A DNA stretch of 64,000 bases from Flaveria trinervia (Eukaryota; Streptophyta; Magnoliopsida; Asterales; Asteraceae): assembly GCA_025506515.1 (NCBI GenBank), contig CM046453.1, forward strand, positions 28,013,882-28,077,881. Direction: 5' to 3'. The notes beneath the pieces were generated by a model that did not search any database, was not told the DNA's origin, and saw only the letters and a program-made list of their open reading frames with translations. Shown here in pieces: positions 45,986 to 57,845 of the stretch (position 1 is its first letter; every line of letters begins with the position of its first letter). The position numbers and the translations under genes are program-made.

Positions 45986-47180
45986 ATATTTCTTTTTGTT
46001 TTGAAAGTTCAGATTACATGATTCATGTTCTGCTACACCCCCTAAATTTGTGATTAATAATGAACTGATGCATTTATCATAAATTTATCTGAGAGAAAGC
46101 ATGAAAGACACTAGTTTGCCCAAAAAAATAGAAATAACATAACTACAATTTTAAAACAAAATGAATAAAAACTTATGTATAGGCATATGTATATATATAC
46201 ATAAAATGGGATCATACTATGACATTAAGCATCTTATTGTTTAATTTGTTTGTTGAAATAAGACCTAAATCTAGTCCTGATTAAAAGTATGTTGTTCCAC
46301 TTAAATTCAAACAAGAGTATGGTGTCAATTAGGCATACTGTATATCATGTTTTGATGTCTATTAAAGATAAATATATATGGGCTCCACATTCAAGTCACA
46401 TTAGAGTTTTTCCTTCTTTTGTGAGTCAAATCATCACTTTTTCACATTTAGAAACTATGTACTTTAAGTTATAAGTTCTATCTTGAGATGTATTTTACAT
46501 CTTTTAATCAATTGATGCAAAAGCTCTTAAGTTAATATACAATTCATCACAATGGATTCTTTTGAGAGCTGAGATATGATTATCATCAGGCCACTAGGTC
46601 TTTACTTTCGTAAAATGGAGGTGCCTTCACCCAGGTCTTTGTTTACACAAAATAGAGCGATGATAAGGATCACGATCTGTTCACTTGTTGGTTACAAATG
46701 TAAACCAAGGTGGTCATAAACCCAGGTCTTTGTTCAAACAAAACAGAGGGAATATGATTGCAAAGATAAAGATTATGAAGTGTTGTTACATAATGTGCTT
46801 GGGTGAGTGTTTTGATCACGTCAGGATAGGACTTACTTGCTTGATCCTGAAAATGGAATTTCCCATAGACAATCATCTTGTCATTATGTTATGCATGCAC
46901 TTAGTATATTTTCCACTCAAGTTGAACCTACCCACATATCAAAGCACTTCTAATTAGTCTATAGTAAGATTTAAATACTCAGGCAAGTAGCAAAGACATA
47001 ATGTACTATCATTTTCAAAATATATGTCATGCTGAATCAAAAAGACACAATAAATAAAGATAATATTTTTGTATTTTTGTATGTTTTTATAGATGTTTTT
47101 GGATTTTACTTATGACTATATATAGGGACAGACTCATGCTTTTCTTTGTTAATGGTGATTAATCTAAACTAATCATGCCC
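45986..47180. other. right flank of copia A, non-coding part of element H
   Basis: AT-rich spacer. A short unit ccaggtctttgttyacacaaaa occurs at about 46632 and 46722, with a weaker copy at 46595. No ORF of interest. Joined across A, it continues into 15315 and leftward. Confidence 0.45.
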
Positions 47181-50100
47181 AAATACTCAATTAGAAAATT
47201 AAATCAATTGCATCGAAGGCTTTAGTGAATATCAACAAGTTGATTTGTTGTATCCCTTTAACTAACTTAATTAAGCCCTTTTTTGAGCAATCTCTCAAAA
47301 AATGGTATCTAATTTCAATATGTTTTGTTTTATTATGTTGCATTGGATTAGCAATGATGAACATAGCAGTTGAATTGTCAATATGAATTGGTGTTTGAAG
47401 GAAATTGTAACCATAATCAAGTAATTGGATTTGCAACCAATGAATTTGAGAGCAAACAGATGAAGCAACTATTTACTCAGCCTCAGCTATAGATACAGAT
47501 ACATTTGTTTGCTTTATGCATAACCATGAAACAAGTCTTAGTCCTATGAATTAACATCCACCCGTTGTGGATTTTCTATTGTTGTTGCATCCTCCAAAGT
47601 CACTATATGAGTAGGAGTAGAGAGAAAAATCTCCATCTTTGGGATAGCAAAGACCAATGGCTGGTTCCCTTTGAGATATTTAAAGATCCTCTTGATATCA
47701 TTTAGATGGAATTCTTTAGGATCTGATTGGTACCTAGCATAAACACACATGTCAAACATTATGTCAGGTCTTCTAGAAGTTAAATACAAGAGAGATCCTA
47801 TCATTGATCTATACAATCTTTGATCAATTGATTTTCCTGTAGAATCGGTTACAATCTTGTCAATTTTTGATCCAGGTGTTTTGCATGAAGATGTATAAGC
47901 CAGATTGTACTTCTTCAAGATTGGATGAATATACTTCTTTTGATTAATGAAGATACCATACTTTTTGATGAACTTGAAGACTAAGGAACAAAGTTAATTC
48001 TCCCATTGAACTTATCTGAAATTTAGATTTCATCAACTCTTTGAAGCTTTCATACAATCTCTTGTTTGTTGATCCAAAGATAATGTTATCTATATAAATT
48101 TGGACAACTAAGAGGTCTTGATGTCTTGTTTGAGAAAGAGGTTCTGATCTATTGTACCCCTTTATATCCATGTTTGAGTAATAAAGATGATAATGTTTCA
48201 TACTACTTTCTTGGAGCTTGATTAATACCATACAAAGCTTTGTCAAGCTTGTATACCCTGTGTGGATAATTAGGATCTTCAAAGCCCGGAGGTTGAGCTA
48301 CATAGACCTCTTCATAAATTTTCCCATATAAGAAAGCACACTTGACATCCATTTGATAGACTATGAACTTCTTATATAAATCATAGGCTAGGAATAATCT
48401 TATGGCTTTAATCCTTGCAACTGGTGCAAAAACTTTAGTATAATCTATTCCTTATTCTTAAGTATATCCTTGTGCAATCATCTGTGCTTTGTTTCTCATA
48501 CTTATACCTCTGTCATCTAGTTTATTTTTGAAGAGCCACCTTGTGCCAATTGGATGTTGACCTTCAAGTAGAACAACTAGATTCCAGACTTTCTATCTTC
48601 TGAATTGTTGAAGCTCTTCTTGCATAGCTTAATCTAGCTATTATCCTTTAATGCAACTATGATATATGGAGGAACCACTTGTGAAAGAAAAAAAGTGAAG
48701 AGGTAAATGTTTGCAGCCTCCCTTTGCCTTCTTGTAGTTCTTTCATTAAGATCACCATTAATGTTGTCTATTGGACGAGTCTTATGAATTCTTGTAGTTA
48801 GAACTGATTCAACACGAATAGATGATAGTTATATTCATTGATGAATGGGGATCTAACTAAGATGGAGAATTTATGAAATAATTAAGTTCTTCAACATGTT
48901 GATCCTCAGAAGCTGAATGATATCCCTCCTCATGAGTTTGTGCTTCAGCAGCATTGTGAACACCTTCCGTAGGAGCATCTATGGATGATGTCTGTTGATT
49001 TGCTGACATCAATTCTTTGGAATGTAAAGAACCATCTCTAGTGTGTGGAATATCTACTAATGTGGACGGAACATCTACTGATGCAATATACATATCTGCG
49101 GATGGAGGACACTCCTGTATGGATGTAGAGTTAGCAGTTGATGATGTGTTTTCATTTGAGAATGTAGATATGTTTGGCTGGTCTTGTACTAAACTGTTTG
49201 CATGATTTGTAGTGCCATGGTCAATAACACTTGGAGTTTGAATTCTTGGAGGATTAGCAGATAATAACACTTGATTCATGTTTGGAGGAACAAAAGGATA
49301 GCATGTATCCACCGAACCTGCAATATTCAGATAACCAGAGTTAAATGAGTCTGTGAGTGCATCTATATCAAACAACCATGATGATCCTTTAACAGATTTT
49401 GGAAATAAGGATTCATCAAATGACACATTAAGTGTTTCTTCCATAATGTTTTGTTGTGAAATGTAAACCTTATATGATTTAGATGTTGAAGAATATCCAA
49501 CAAATAAACCATCATAGGCTTTCTTAGAAAACTTTCCCAATTGTTCTTTTGTGTTTAAAACAAACACATGACACCCAAAAGCTCTAAGATATCCTATGTA
49601 AGGTTTTCTTTTAAATAAAAGCACATATGGTGTTTTGTTATATTCTTTCACAATTAATGTCCTGTTTTGAACATTGCATGTTGTGATCACTACTTCAGCC
49701 TAAAAGGTGATTGAGAATTATGAATCAACCAGTGTGTTCTTGCTGCTTCAATGAGAGTTCTGTTTCTTCTTTTTACCACTCTATTGATGTGAATTTCTTG
49801 GTGCATTGAATTGCTTGGCAATTCCTTTAATCCTGCAAAAAGAACCTAAAACAGTATTAACAAATTCAGACCCTTTATCACTCCTGAAAATTTTAACTTT
49901 TGAATCAAGTTGATTTTCAATCTTAGTGATAAACTCCATTAATGTTTCTGATGTTTCACTCTTTTGTTTTAAGAAAAAAACCAAAGTAAATCTAGTGAAA
50001 TCATCCACAACCACCAAGCAATATTGCCTTTTTCCAATGCTCATCACATTGGTTGGACCAAAATGATCCATGTGAAGTAACTTGAGTGGTGATGAGTTTA

Positions 50101-50490
50101 TGTTTATCATTTTGGATTTATGTGACACTCTATGTTGTTTTTCTTTATACGATGCACAACAATGATTTGAACAATAAAATTCTTTCTTTGGCAGTCCAAC
50201 GACTAAGTCATTTTTCACCAATTTATCATATTCTTCATGTTGAAATGAACAAGCCTTCTATGCCACAACTGAGATTCATCTTCTAATGACTTAGACAGAA
50301 AACATGTTTCATTGCTTGTGAGTGTAGTATTGTTCATATCCAAAACATAAGTGTTTCATTTTCTTGATGCTTTAAGAAGGATCCAATTTTTTGAAATTGA
50401 AAAACCTAGCTTAAGAATGTAACAATTATGTTATCAAACAATATGGTATAATTTTGATCATAAATTTGAGACACACTTAGTAAGTATTAT
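47181..50490 (-). pseudogene. copia element H: integrase, RT, RNase H
   Basis: Minus-strand copia pol remnant. Upstream end: NLLSVSQIYDQNYTILF just left of 50490, cut by the LTR of E2. Integrase at 49781-50221 shows SNHCCASYKEKQHRVSHK, LLHMDHFGPTNVMS, FTRFTLVFFLKQKSET and RSDKGSEFVN, so two catalytic Asp residues remain. The long linker and C-terminal part at 48857-49690 is open for 277 residues, with LFKRKPYIGYLRAFGCHVF and GYSSTSKSYKVY. RT at 47944-48640 has YIDNIIFGS, where YVDD has become YIDN. RNase H at 47191-47918 shows YLTSRRPDIMFDMCVYAR and NKTKHIEIRYHFLRDC. It is dead, by stops and by the RT active-site change. Confidence 0.9.
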
Positions 50491-51213
50491 TGATACATAT
50501 GTACTTAGTTTAGAAACTTAATGTAAAATGTCTATCATGTCTTACATATATGTGATTGAATGAAATGCAATGTGTGGTTGATGCATATAATGTTTAATAT
50601 TTCATTGTTTATTGCGTAATAATGTATATTAAACTAACTATATAGGTTTGAGGTTATTGTACATAGTTCTTAGTCAATAATAATTGAGAAACATGTTCAA
50701 ACTTAATCGTGTGAAATCTCATGCGAATGGACCATGCTAATGGACCATACGCATGAATACTTCATGCTAATGGACCAGTCGCACGACTGAATCAGAAGAC
50801 TGGATCAATCGTACGATTGACACATAAGATTGACTCAGTCGCACGACTAGACCTTCAGTTGTGCGGATGGATCAATCGCATGCTTCAGTCGCACAACTGA
50901 ACCATGCTAATGGTTCAGTCGTACGAATGGAAAACCCTAACCTATAAATACCACCTAATTCATGGAAAAACGTAACAATTCGAATACCTATGCATATAAT
51001 CGTACCCTAGTCGTCCAGAGACTCAAGAAAACCGGTTCCAAGTTCATAGATCATAGTTGATCGTGTCCTAATCATTCGTAACGTTTCATTAGCTGTTAGA
51101 TTGATCTTAATTGTGTTCTCCTGATTGGATCGCTAATCAAATAAGATTCCGCACTATTTGAGTTGGTATACACGTAGAATCAGTTAGTACTCCGTACATA
51201 AATGGTCCTAACA
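50491..51213 (+). repeat. 5' LTR of copia element E2
   Basis: 723 bp, TGATACATATG to GGTCCTAACA, same family as 2072-2790. Contains repeated cagtcgcacgactgaacc-type units (50770-50925), a TATA-like cctataaataccacc at about 50941-50955, and is followed directly by a primer site. Confidence 0.9.
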
Positions 51214-51215
51214 AG

Positions 51216-51227
51216 TGGTATTAGAGC
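51216..51227 (+). other. primer binding site of E2
   Basis: TGGTATTAGAGC, one substitution from TGGTATCAGAGC, two bases after the LTR end. Confidence 0.85.
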
Positions 51228-51708
51228 TTTGCCTCTTGATTTTGCGTGTGATTCGATCGTTTTGGTGTACAAATCACGTCTTTTCATTCAAAAACACCAT
51301 CTTTTTGAGTTAAACAGTGTTTTCGACGTCTCCAGATCTAAAAGTTCACATTTTTCGGCTTACGACAGATTAGGGTTCGTGAAAAATCGTATTTCTATGT
51401 CAAAGTACCAAAAACCCTTGAATTTTCAAAACCAGCAGCCTTCAGTTGCATGATTGACTCAATCGCACGACTAAACTTATTCGCACCTCCCATACGCACG
51501 ATTGAACTCAGTCGACCTTTCATTCGTACGACTGAACAATCTCATTCGCATTGTTCATCCGCATCTGCCTAATCGCATGACTGTTCATTAATTGTCCAAT
51601 CGCACGATTAGCTCATCCGCATGTGTTCAATCGCACGATTGATTCATTTGGACCTTTCCATTCGCACGAGTGACTAAGTTTCAGTTTGAAGTTCAAAGTT
51701 AATAAAAA
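51228..51708 (+). other. untranslated leader of E2
   Basis: Non-coding, with many further ncgcacgattga/tcgcacgactga units at 51450-51680, the same kind of motif as in the LTR. Confidence 0.6.
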
Positions 51709-54530
51709 ATGGAAGATCAGTACTTTGCGTTTGCTGCAGGCAGGGACTCACGTATCCAGAACCTATTACTTCTGGAAAATGAGATTGGGAATCAATAAGC
51801 CGCCTAAGCTTATCACGTTAGAGGATTACCCACAATGGAAGCAAAGGTTCGAAATTTATCTAAATGGTGTTGATCCCAATCTGTGGGAATCAACTGAGAC
51901 TGGTTATAGTATTCCAGTGGGTGCTGATGGCGTCAAACTTACTCTGGGTTGCATGACTGATAGCCAGAAGGTGAAGTACAATGCTGAGAAAAAGGTGTAT
52001 GCTTTGTTGACTCAGTTGACACCTAAGGATATATTCCACCAATTTTCTGAGAATAAATAGGCAAAGAAATTATGGAGGCTCTGGAAAAATGATATGACGG
52101 GAATGCATCATTAAAAGCTCTAAAGGCAAAGGCTTTGAAGAAGGAGTTCAATAACTTCTCATCGATGGGTAAGGAGAGCTTGGATGATGTCATAGACTGA
52201 TTCTACCATTTAATGAGTGAGCTGCACACTCATGGGGTACAACGTCAATGGAAGATAAGGTATCAAGCTTTGCCGATGGTTTGCCAGAGAAGTGGGACTC
52301 GTTTGTGTCTAATTTGAGACAGAACAATTTACTGGAAAAATTAGACATAAATGACTTCATCCTGAAACTGAGTGAGGAGGAACTGAGGATGAAGTACAGG
52401 TCAGAACCCGTCTCTATATAATTCAACTTCCACCTCAAAAAGGTCAGAAGCACCACTTCAAACTGCATTTGTATCAAGTTCAGCAGCTCCTCCCCAAGCC
52501 ACTACTTCAGGATCCGACACGTCAGGGTTATCTTGCACCCAATATATAGCATCTGAAGCAAATACTACGAAGTTGAAGACTGAGAATCTCGGGAATATCA
52601 ATGTGGAGGTTGCAAAGGAGCATATGGACCTCTTAGCTGCGGTTGTTCAATCTTATGATGGTCTAGTTGAAGGAAAGATCAGAAACTGCCACCTGGCTGA
52701 TGAGGATTATGAGCAGGTGGACGAGAATGAATTGTAAAGAATGGACATTATGTGGGTGTTGGCAAGTGCTATTTGAAGAGCGAAGAAGTTTGTGAAGAAG
52801 ACCGGACAGAACTTGATAGCGACCAAAGACACTACCTTTGGTTTTGATAAAACCAAAGTCACCTGTTTTAACTGTGGAGAGAAGCGGAACTTCAAGCATG
52901 AATGTGTAAAGCCCAAGAATACAGGTAATGGTAATCCATTCTCCACCTTCAATCGTCAAGACAAGCCCACAAGTGAAGCTGTATCATCAAGCGAAGATAC
53001 TAAGGCCTTGACTGCACAAGACGACGAAGGGCAAAACTAGACCTTTCGTTTTGTATCTCCAGGAGAATCCAACATTACGAGTGTTGAGGGTTTGGATGAC
53101 GACTCTGCAAGCGACGGTGAAATAGCAGTGGAACTCGTGATGTCGAATAATGAAGAAACTGAAAATGTGGTCGATCACCTGAATGAAGAAGTTCTCAGAA
53201 CAACATGTTCAGAATCACCATCACCTGAACAGTCAAACTCTGCGATGATGGCTGATCAACCGAACCTTCTCAGGTAAGTACCAAAGACCAACTTTTTGAT
53301 AGTCATGCCTATAATGAATGTAACAAATTTAGAGAAATCATAGACTCAAAATTTGCTAGGTATTAGATCACAATGATAGCTTAGTAATGACTTACAACTG
53401 TGCATAGAAGCCAACCGGATTTTAAAACAAAATGAGCACAGTTATAAAGAGAAAATATAACTGTTAAATAAATAACTAAGGGAATCCGAAGTTGTTTCTT
53501 TTAACCAAGCAAATGACATAAAGTTCTATTTAAACTCCCTAGAAGAAACTAAGAAAGAAAAAGTAGTTTTGGAAGTCGAAGTAAATTCATTAAGACAAAA
53601 ACTACACAGTTGGACCAGTTCTTCTCACATAGTCCAGCGCTTAGTGAAAGAACGCAACAACGGGGAGGGTTTGGGTTACAAAGTGGTTCCACCACCACAT
53701 GAGACCTTGTTGAATGCTAAATTTAGACCTATAAATAACAATCCAATCAAGGATCATGTGGTGTCCACTCCTCTAGTTAGTGATCCAGACTCCACTAGTA
53801 AATCGGTGGAATCTGCCACTAAATAGAAGGAGGCCACTTTAAAATCTAAAGGTAAGATGCCTATTGTTAATTTGGATGAGCAATTTGAAAAGGTTAAGGT
53901 AAATCCAAGTTCAAATATGTCTAATTCTGAACCCAAAAAGACCAACAAGTTAACCAACCTCATGCACCATGTCGTAGTCCAAATAAACAACAGGGTACAA
54001 ATGTTAAAATGTTCAAACTATGAATTTTGTTCAAGAAGCTAAAACATCTAAACAAGAAGTGTCAAAACCCAAACAAACTAAAGTTACACATGTGTCATAC
54101 ACTTCCCCATAGAAACCGTTCCACCAACATGTTGAAAGTAGATCATGCTATAATTGTGGAAAGTATGGACACATTGCTTCTAACTGTCCTTATTATTAGA
54201 CACCAAGAAAGAAAATTGAACTTCATGATCCTAAACCAAGGTCTTCTAAAAGGAGTTCTATTACTCCACCAAAAAGGATTAGTGAACATAAAGTTCAAAC
54301 TGTAAGCCAGTCATCTATTTATCACAAACAGGCCTTACATAAAACTAGCCTATGGAAAGAAAAATCAAGTACAGTGTCTGATAATGAGAACAAGAAGAAG
54401 AAAGATCTGCCCTCACCCTCAAATGGAAAGTGGGTAGAATTTATGATGTGTGATGCCTCTGGGTCACCCATCCCAGTTAAGGCTTGGGCCCCTAACCTAA
54501 ACTAATCATTTCCTTTAAATGTGCAGGGTG
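51709..54530 (+). pseudogene. copia E2 gag
   Basis: ATG at 51709, MEDQYFAFAAGRDSRIQN, then shifting frame into 51760-52060 with LEDYPQWKQRFEIYLNGVD, LWESTETGYSIP and EKKVYALLTQLTPKDI. The downstream gag core is broken up to about 52740. A CCHC knuckle is at 52865-52910 (CFNCGEKRNFKHEC, where the His position is Asn). A second knuckle-like CYNCGKYGHIASNC can be read at about 54140-54185. The stretch between, 53040-53830, is acidic and coiled-coil-like (for example 53569-53826). Multiple stops and shifts. Confidence 0.85.
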
Positions 54531-54539
54531 TCCGCTATA

Positions 54540-57500
54540 GTGCTTCTACAAATACCTGGATTGTCGATAGTGGAGCGTCAAGGCATATGACTGGAAACCT
54601 GTCTCTCTTGTCAAATGTCAAACAAATTAAAGGAGGATATGTCTGGTTTGCTGGAAATAAAGGAGGTTATATCACTGCACAAGGGGAAGTGAGAAACCAG
54701 AAAGTGAAATTTGATAAGGTAAACTATATCAACAACTTCAAAATAATTTACTTTTTGTATCCCAGATTTGTGACAAAGGATTCAAGGTAGTCTTTGAGAA
54801 CAAGAAGTGCTATGTGTTATAAAAGGAGTATGCAATTCCGGAGGACCAAGTTTTAATGTCAGCTTCAAGATATAATGATTTCTATATCTTGGACCTATCA
54901 AAGACCTCCACAACAAATCATCAAGTACAATGCTTCTTGTCAAAGGCAACATAGAAAGACTCCATATCTGGCATAGGAGAATGGGACACATTAATCCACG
55001 GAAGATGAATCACTTGATCCAGAATGATCTAGTGCGTGGAGTAAATGTAAGAACTTCCAATTGCCGGATTTTTGTGTCGCACGTAAGAAAGGCAAACAGA
55101 CTAAGAAGTCTCATAAGGAAATGAAAGCTCACTCAATGACCTACCACTTAAGCTCCTTCACATGGATCTGTTTGGGCCAGTCAGTACAAAGAGCATTGCC
55201 AGCGATTTGTACTGCTATGTAGTTAGGGATGATTACTCAAGATTTTCTGGGTGATGTTTTTGAAATTCAATCGGAGACATTTGAATCATTCAAAGAGCTG
55301 GAAATTACATTGGAGTCACTATACAAGCTTAAGGTAAGGCAAGTTCGCTCAGACAACGATACCGAGTTCAAGAACCAGTGGATGGGGGCATTCTGCAAAG
55401 AAAAAGGAATTGTGCACCGGTTCACATCTGCCTACACTCCTCAAATGAATGGGGTTGCTGAGAGAAAGAATTGAAGCTTGATAGAGACAGCCCGGACGAT
55501 GCTAGCAGACTCGAAACTGCCTACCCAATTTTGGAACAAGGCAGTAGCTAACGCATGTTATACCCTCAATCGAGTCTTAGTGGTCAAACGTCATGGTAAA
55601 ACATGCTATGAGTTGCTCTAACGATGTAAACCAAATCTAGAGTACCTTGAGCCATTTGGCGCACCATTTATGCTGTTGAAGAAAACTCAGTCAGGGAAGT
55701 TCAGCGAGAAGGCCGAAGAAGGAATTTTCTTAGGATACAACATACCGAATAAGAGAGTTTACAACAACTCAACGGGTCAAGTAGAAGTGTGGTGCAACAT
55801 TGATGTATAGAGATACACCACCCCCTTACTGGAAAAGGACCCTCGTTCTTTTTTGACTATGATGGATTCTTTAAGTCCTTCAACATCCCTCTTTCCCTTC
55901 CTGAGGATGAGTTATCGACCAGAATGATGTATGAGGTGCTAAATACACCATCACTGGACCCGACTACCTTAGCGTCACAAGGTGAGACTTCTAGTCCTCA
56001 AGGTGAGCACTTAAGGTAAGTGACTCCTCCTCTGATGACGAACACATGGCAAATGATCAGGTGGATCAGGAGGAACAGGTTCCTACTCTTGCGAGTACAC
56101 AAGCATCTGATGTTGATGCCTCTGACACTTCGGAACCTCACACTCCCACTGCCTCGGATACCGAACCTGCTGTTCATAATATGGATAATGAGGTAGTTGT
56201 ACCCACCACTCTTGATCATGCCTAAACGTGCATCATCCTTTGGACAACGTCATTGGAGATGTTCGATCAGGAGTACAGACAAGAAATCAACTATACTCAG
56301 CTGATTATGCCTCAGTGATGGAAAAGGGATATCTTCACGATGGTGCATATCGATGTTTTGTGTCTCAATTTGAGCCAAAATGTGTTAGTGAAGCCTTAAA
56401 CGATGAGGCATGGGTGAGTGCCATGCAAAAAGAACTTCTTTAATTCAAGAAGTTAGGAGTATGGACACTGGTGGATAGACTTAAAGGGGCTAAGGTCATT
56501 GGCACCAAATGGGTCTTGAAGTGCAAGAAAGATGACCAGGGGGTCATAATAAGAAACAAGGCTCGACTTGTAGTTCAAGGATTTTGACAAGTCGAAGGTA
56601 TTGATTACAATGAAGTCTTTGCACCTGTGGCAAGAATGGAAGCAATCCGTATCTTCCTAGCCTATGCATCTTACATGAGATTAAAATTTACCAACTGGAT
56701 GTAAAGAGTGAATTTTTTCATGGTAAAATCCAGGAGACCGTGTACGTCAGTCACCCGAAGGATTTGAGGATCCGTATCATTGGGATAGAGTTTACAAATA
56801 AGGCTCTCTACGGGCTCCATCAAGCCCCAAGAGCATGGTATGAAAAGCTCTCGACTCATCTTGTGAAATAGGGATTTCGCAAAGGAGTGATTGACTGTAC
56901 ACTATTCATCAAAGAAAAGGATGGTGACTTACTGCTAGTTCAGATCTATGTTGATGACATAATCTTCGGTTCCAAAAACGAAGATTTATGCAAAGAATTT
57001 GAAGCAGTAATGAAAGCTGAATTTGAAATGAGTGCCATGGGAGAAATAAAGTTCTTTCTCGGGTCACAGGTGGATTAGAAACCAAAGGGGATATTTCTAC
57101 ATCAGACCAAGTAAGTAGGCGATATTCTCAATCGGTTCGATATGGAGAATGTTTCAGCAGCTAGGACTCCACTAGCTACAAACCACGATGTGGCACCCGA
57201 CGAAATGGTGATCTGGTGGATGCCACCATTTACCGAGGCATGATCGGATCTCTCATGTACCTCACTGCCTCACGCCCTGAAATCATGTATGCGACGCGCC
57301 TTTGCTCTAGATATTAGGCAAAACCGTAAGTCAACCATCTCATAGGCGTCAAACGGATATTTCGTTATCTGAAGGGTACTCCAACACTTGGGCTGTGGTA
57401 TCCTCATGACGATGACTTTGAGCGTACAACGTATAGCGATTCGAATTATGGTGGCTGCAAAATGAACTACAAGTCAACTTCAGCAGGATGTAAATTCTTT

Positions 57501-57845
57501 AGGAGAAGATTAGTCACGTGGCAGTGTAAGAAGCAGACATCGGTTGCTCTGTCAACTTGTGAAGCTGAATATGTTGTTGCTGCAAGCTGCTGTTCACAAA
57601 TCATCTGGATTCAACAGCAAATGCGGGACTAAGGTTTGAAATTCTCTAACACTCCTATATTTGTTGATAATTTTGCTGCTATAGCCGTAACTAAAAATCC
57701 GGTCCAACATACTAAGACCAAACACATCGGAATTAAATATCACTTTATCCGTGATTGTTTTGAAAAGAATTTAATCGATGTTGTTAAAATTAATACGAAC
57801 TTTCAACGTGCTGACCTCTAACACTCCAATCGATGTTGTTAAAAT
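54540..57845 (+). pseudogene. copia E2 pol: protease, integrase, RT, RNase H
   Basis: Plus-strand copia pol. Protease motif WIVDSGASRHMTGN is at about 54555-54600. GAG-pre-integrase: LHIWHRRMGHINPRKM at 54960. Integrase: LLHMDLFGPVS at 55150, RSDNDTEFKNQW at about 55350 and NGVAERKN at about 55450, so all three catalytic acidic residues are visible. RT at 56450-57080 has VFAPVARMEAIRIF and an intact YVDDIIFGS at about 56950. RNase H at 57240-57815 shows YSDSNYGGCKM, QCKKQTSVALSTCEAEYVVA and HTKTKHIGIKYHFIRDC. The gene stops abruptly at about 57845 without polypurine tract or 3' LTR. More than ten stops or shifts. Confidence 0.92.
57773..57845 (+). repeat. 18-bp direct repeat at truncated end of E2
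   Basis: aatcgatgttgttaaaat occurs exactly at 57773-57790 and 57828-57845, a 55-bp period, at the point where copia homology ends. Confidence 0.9.
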
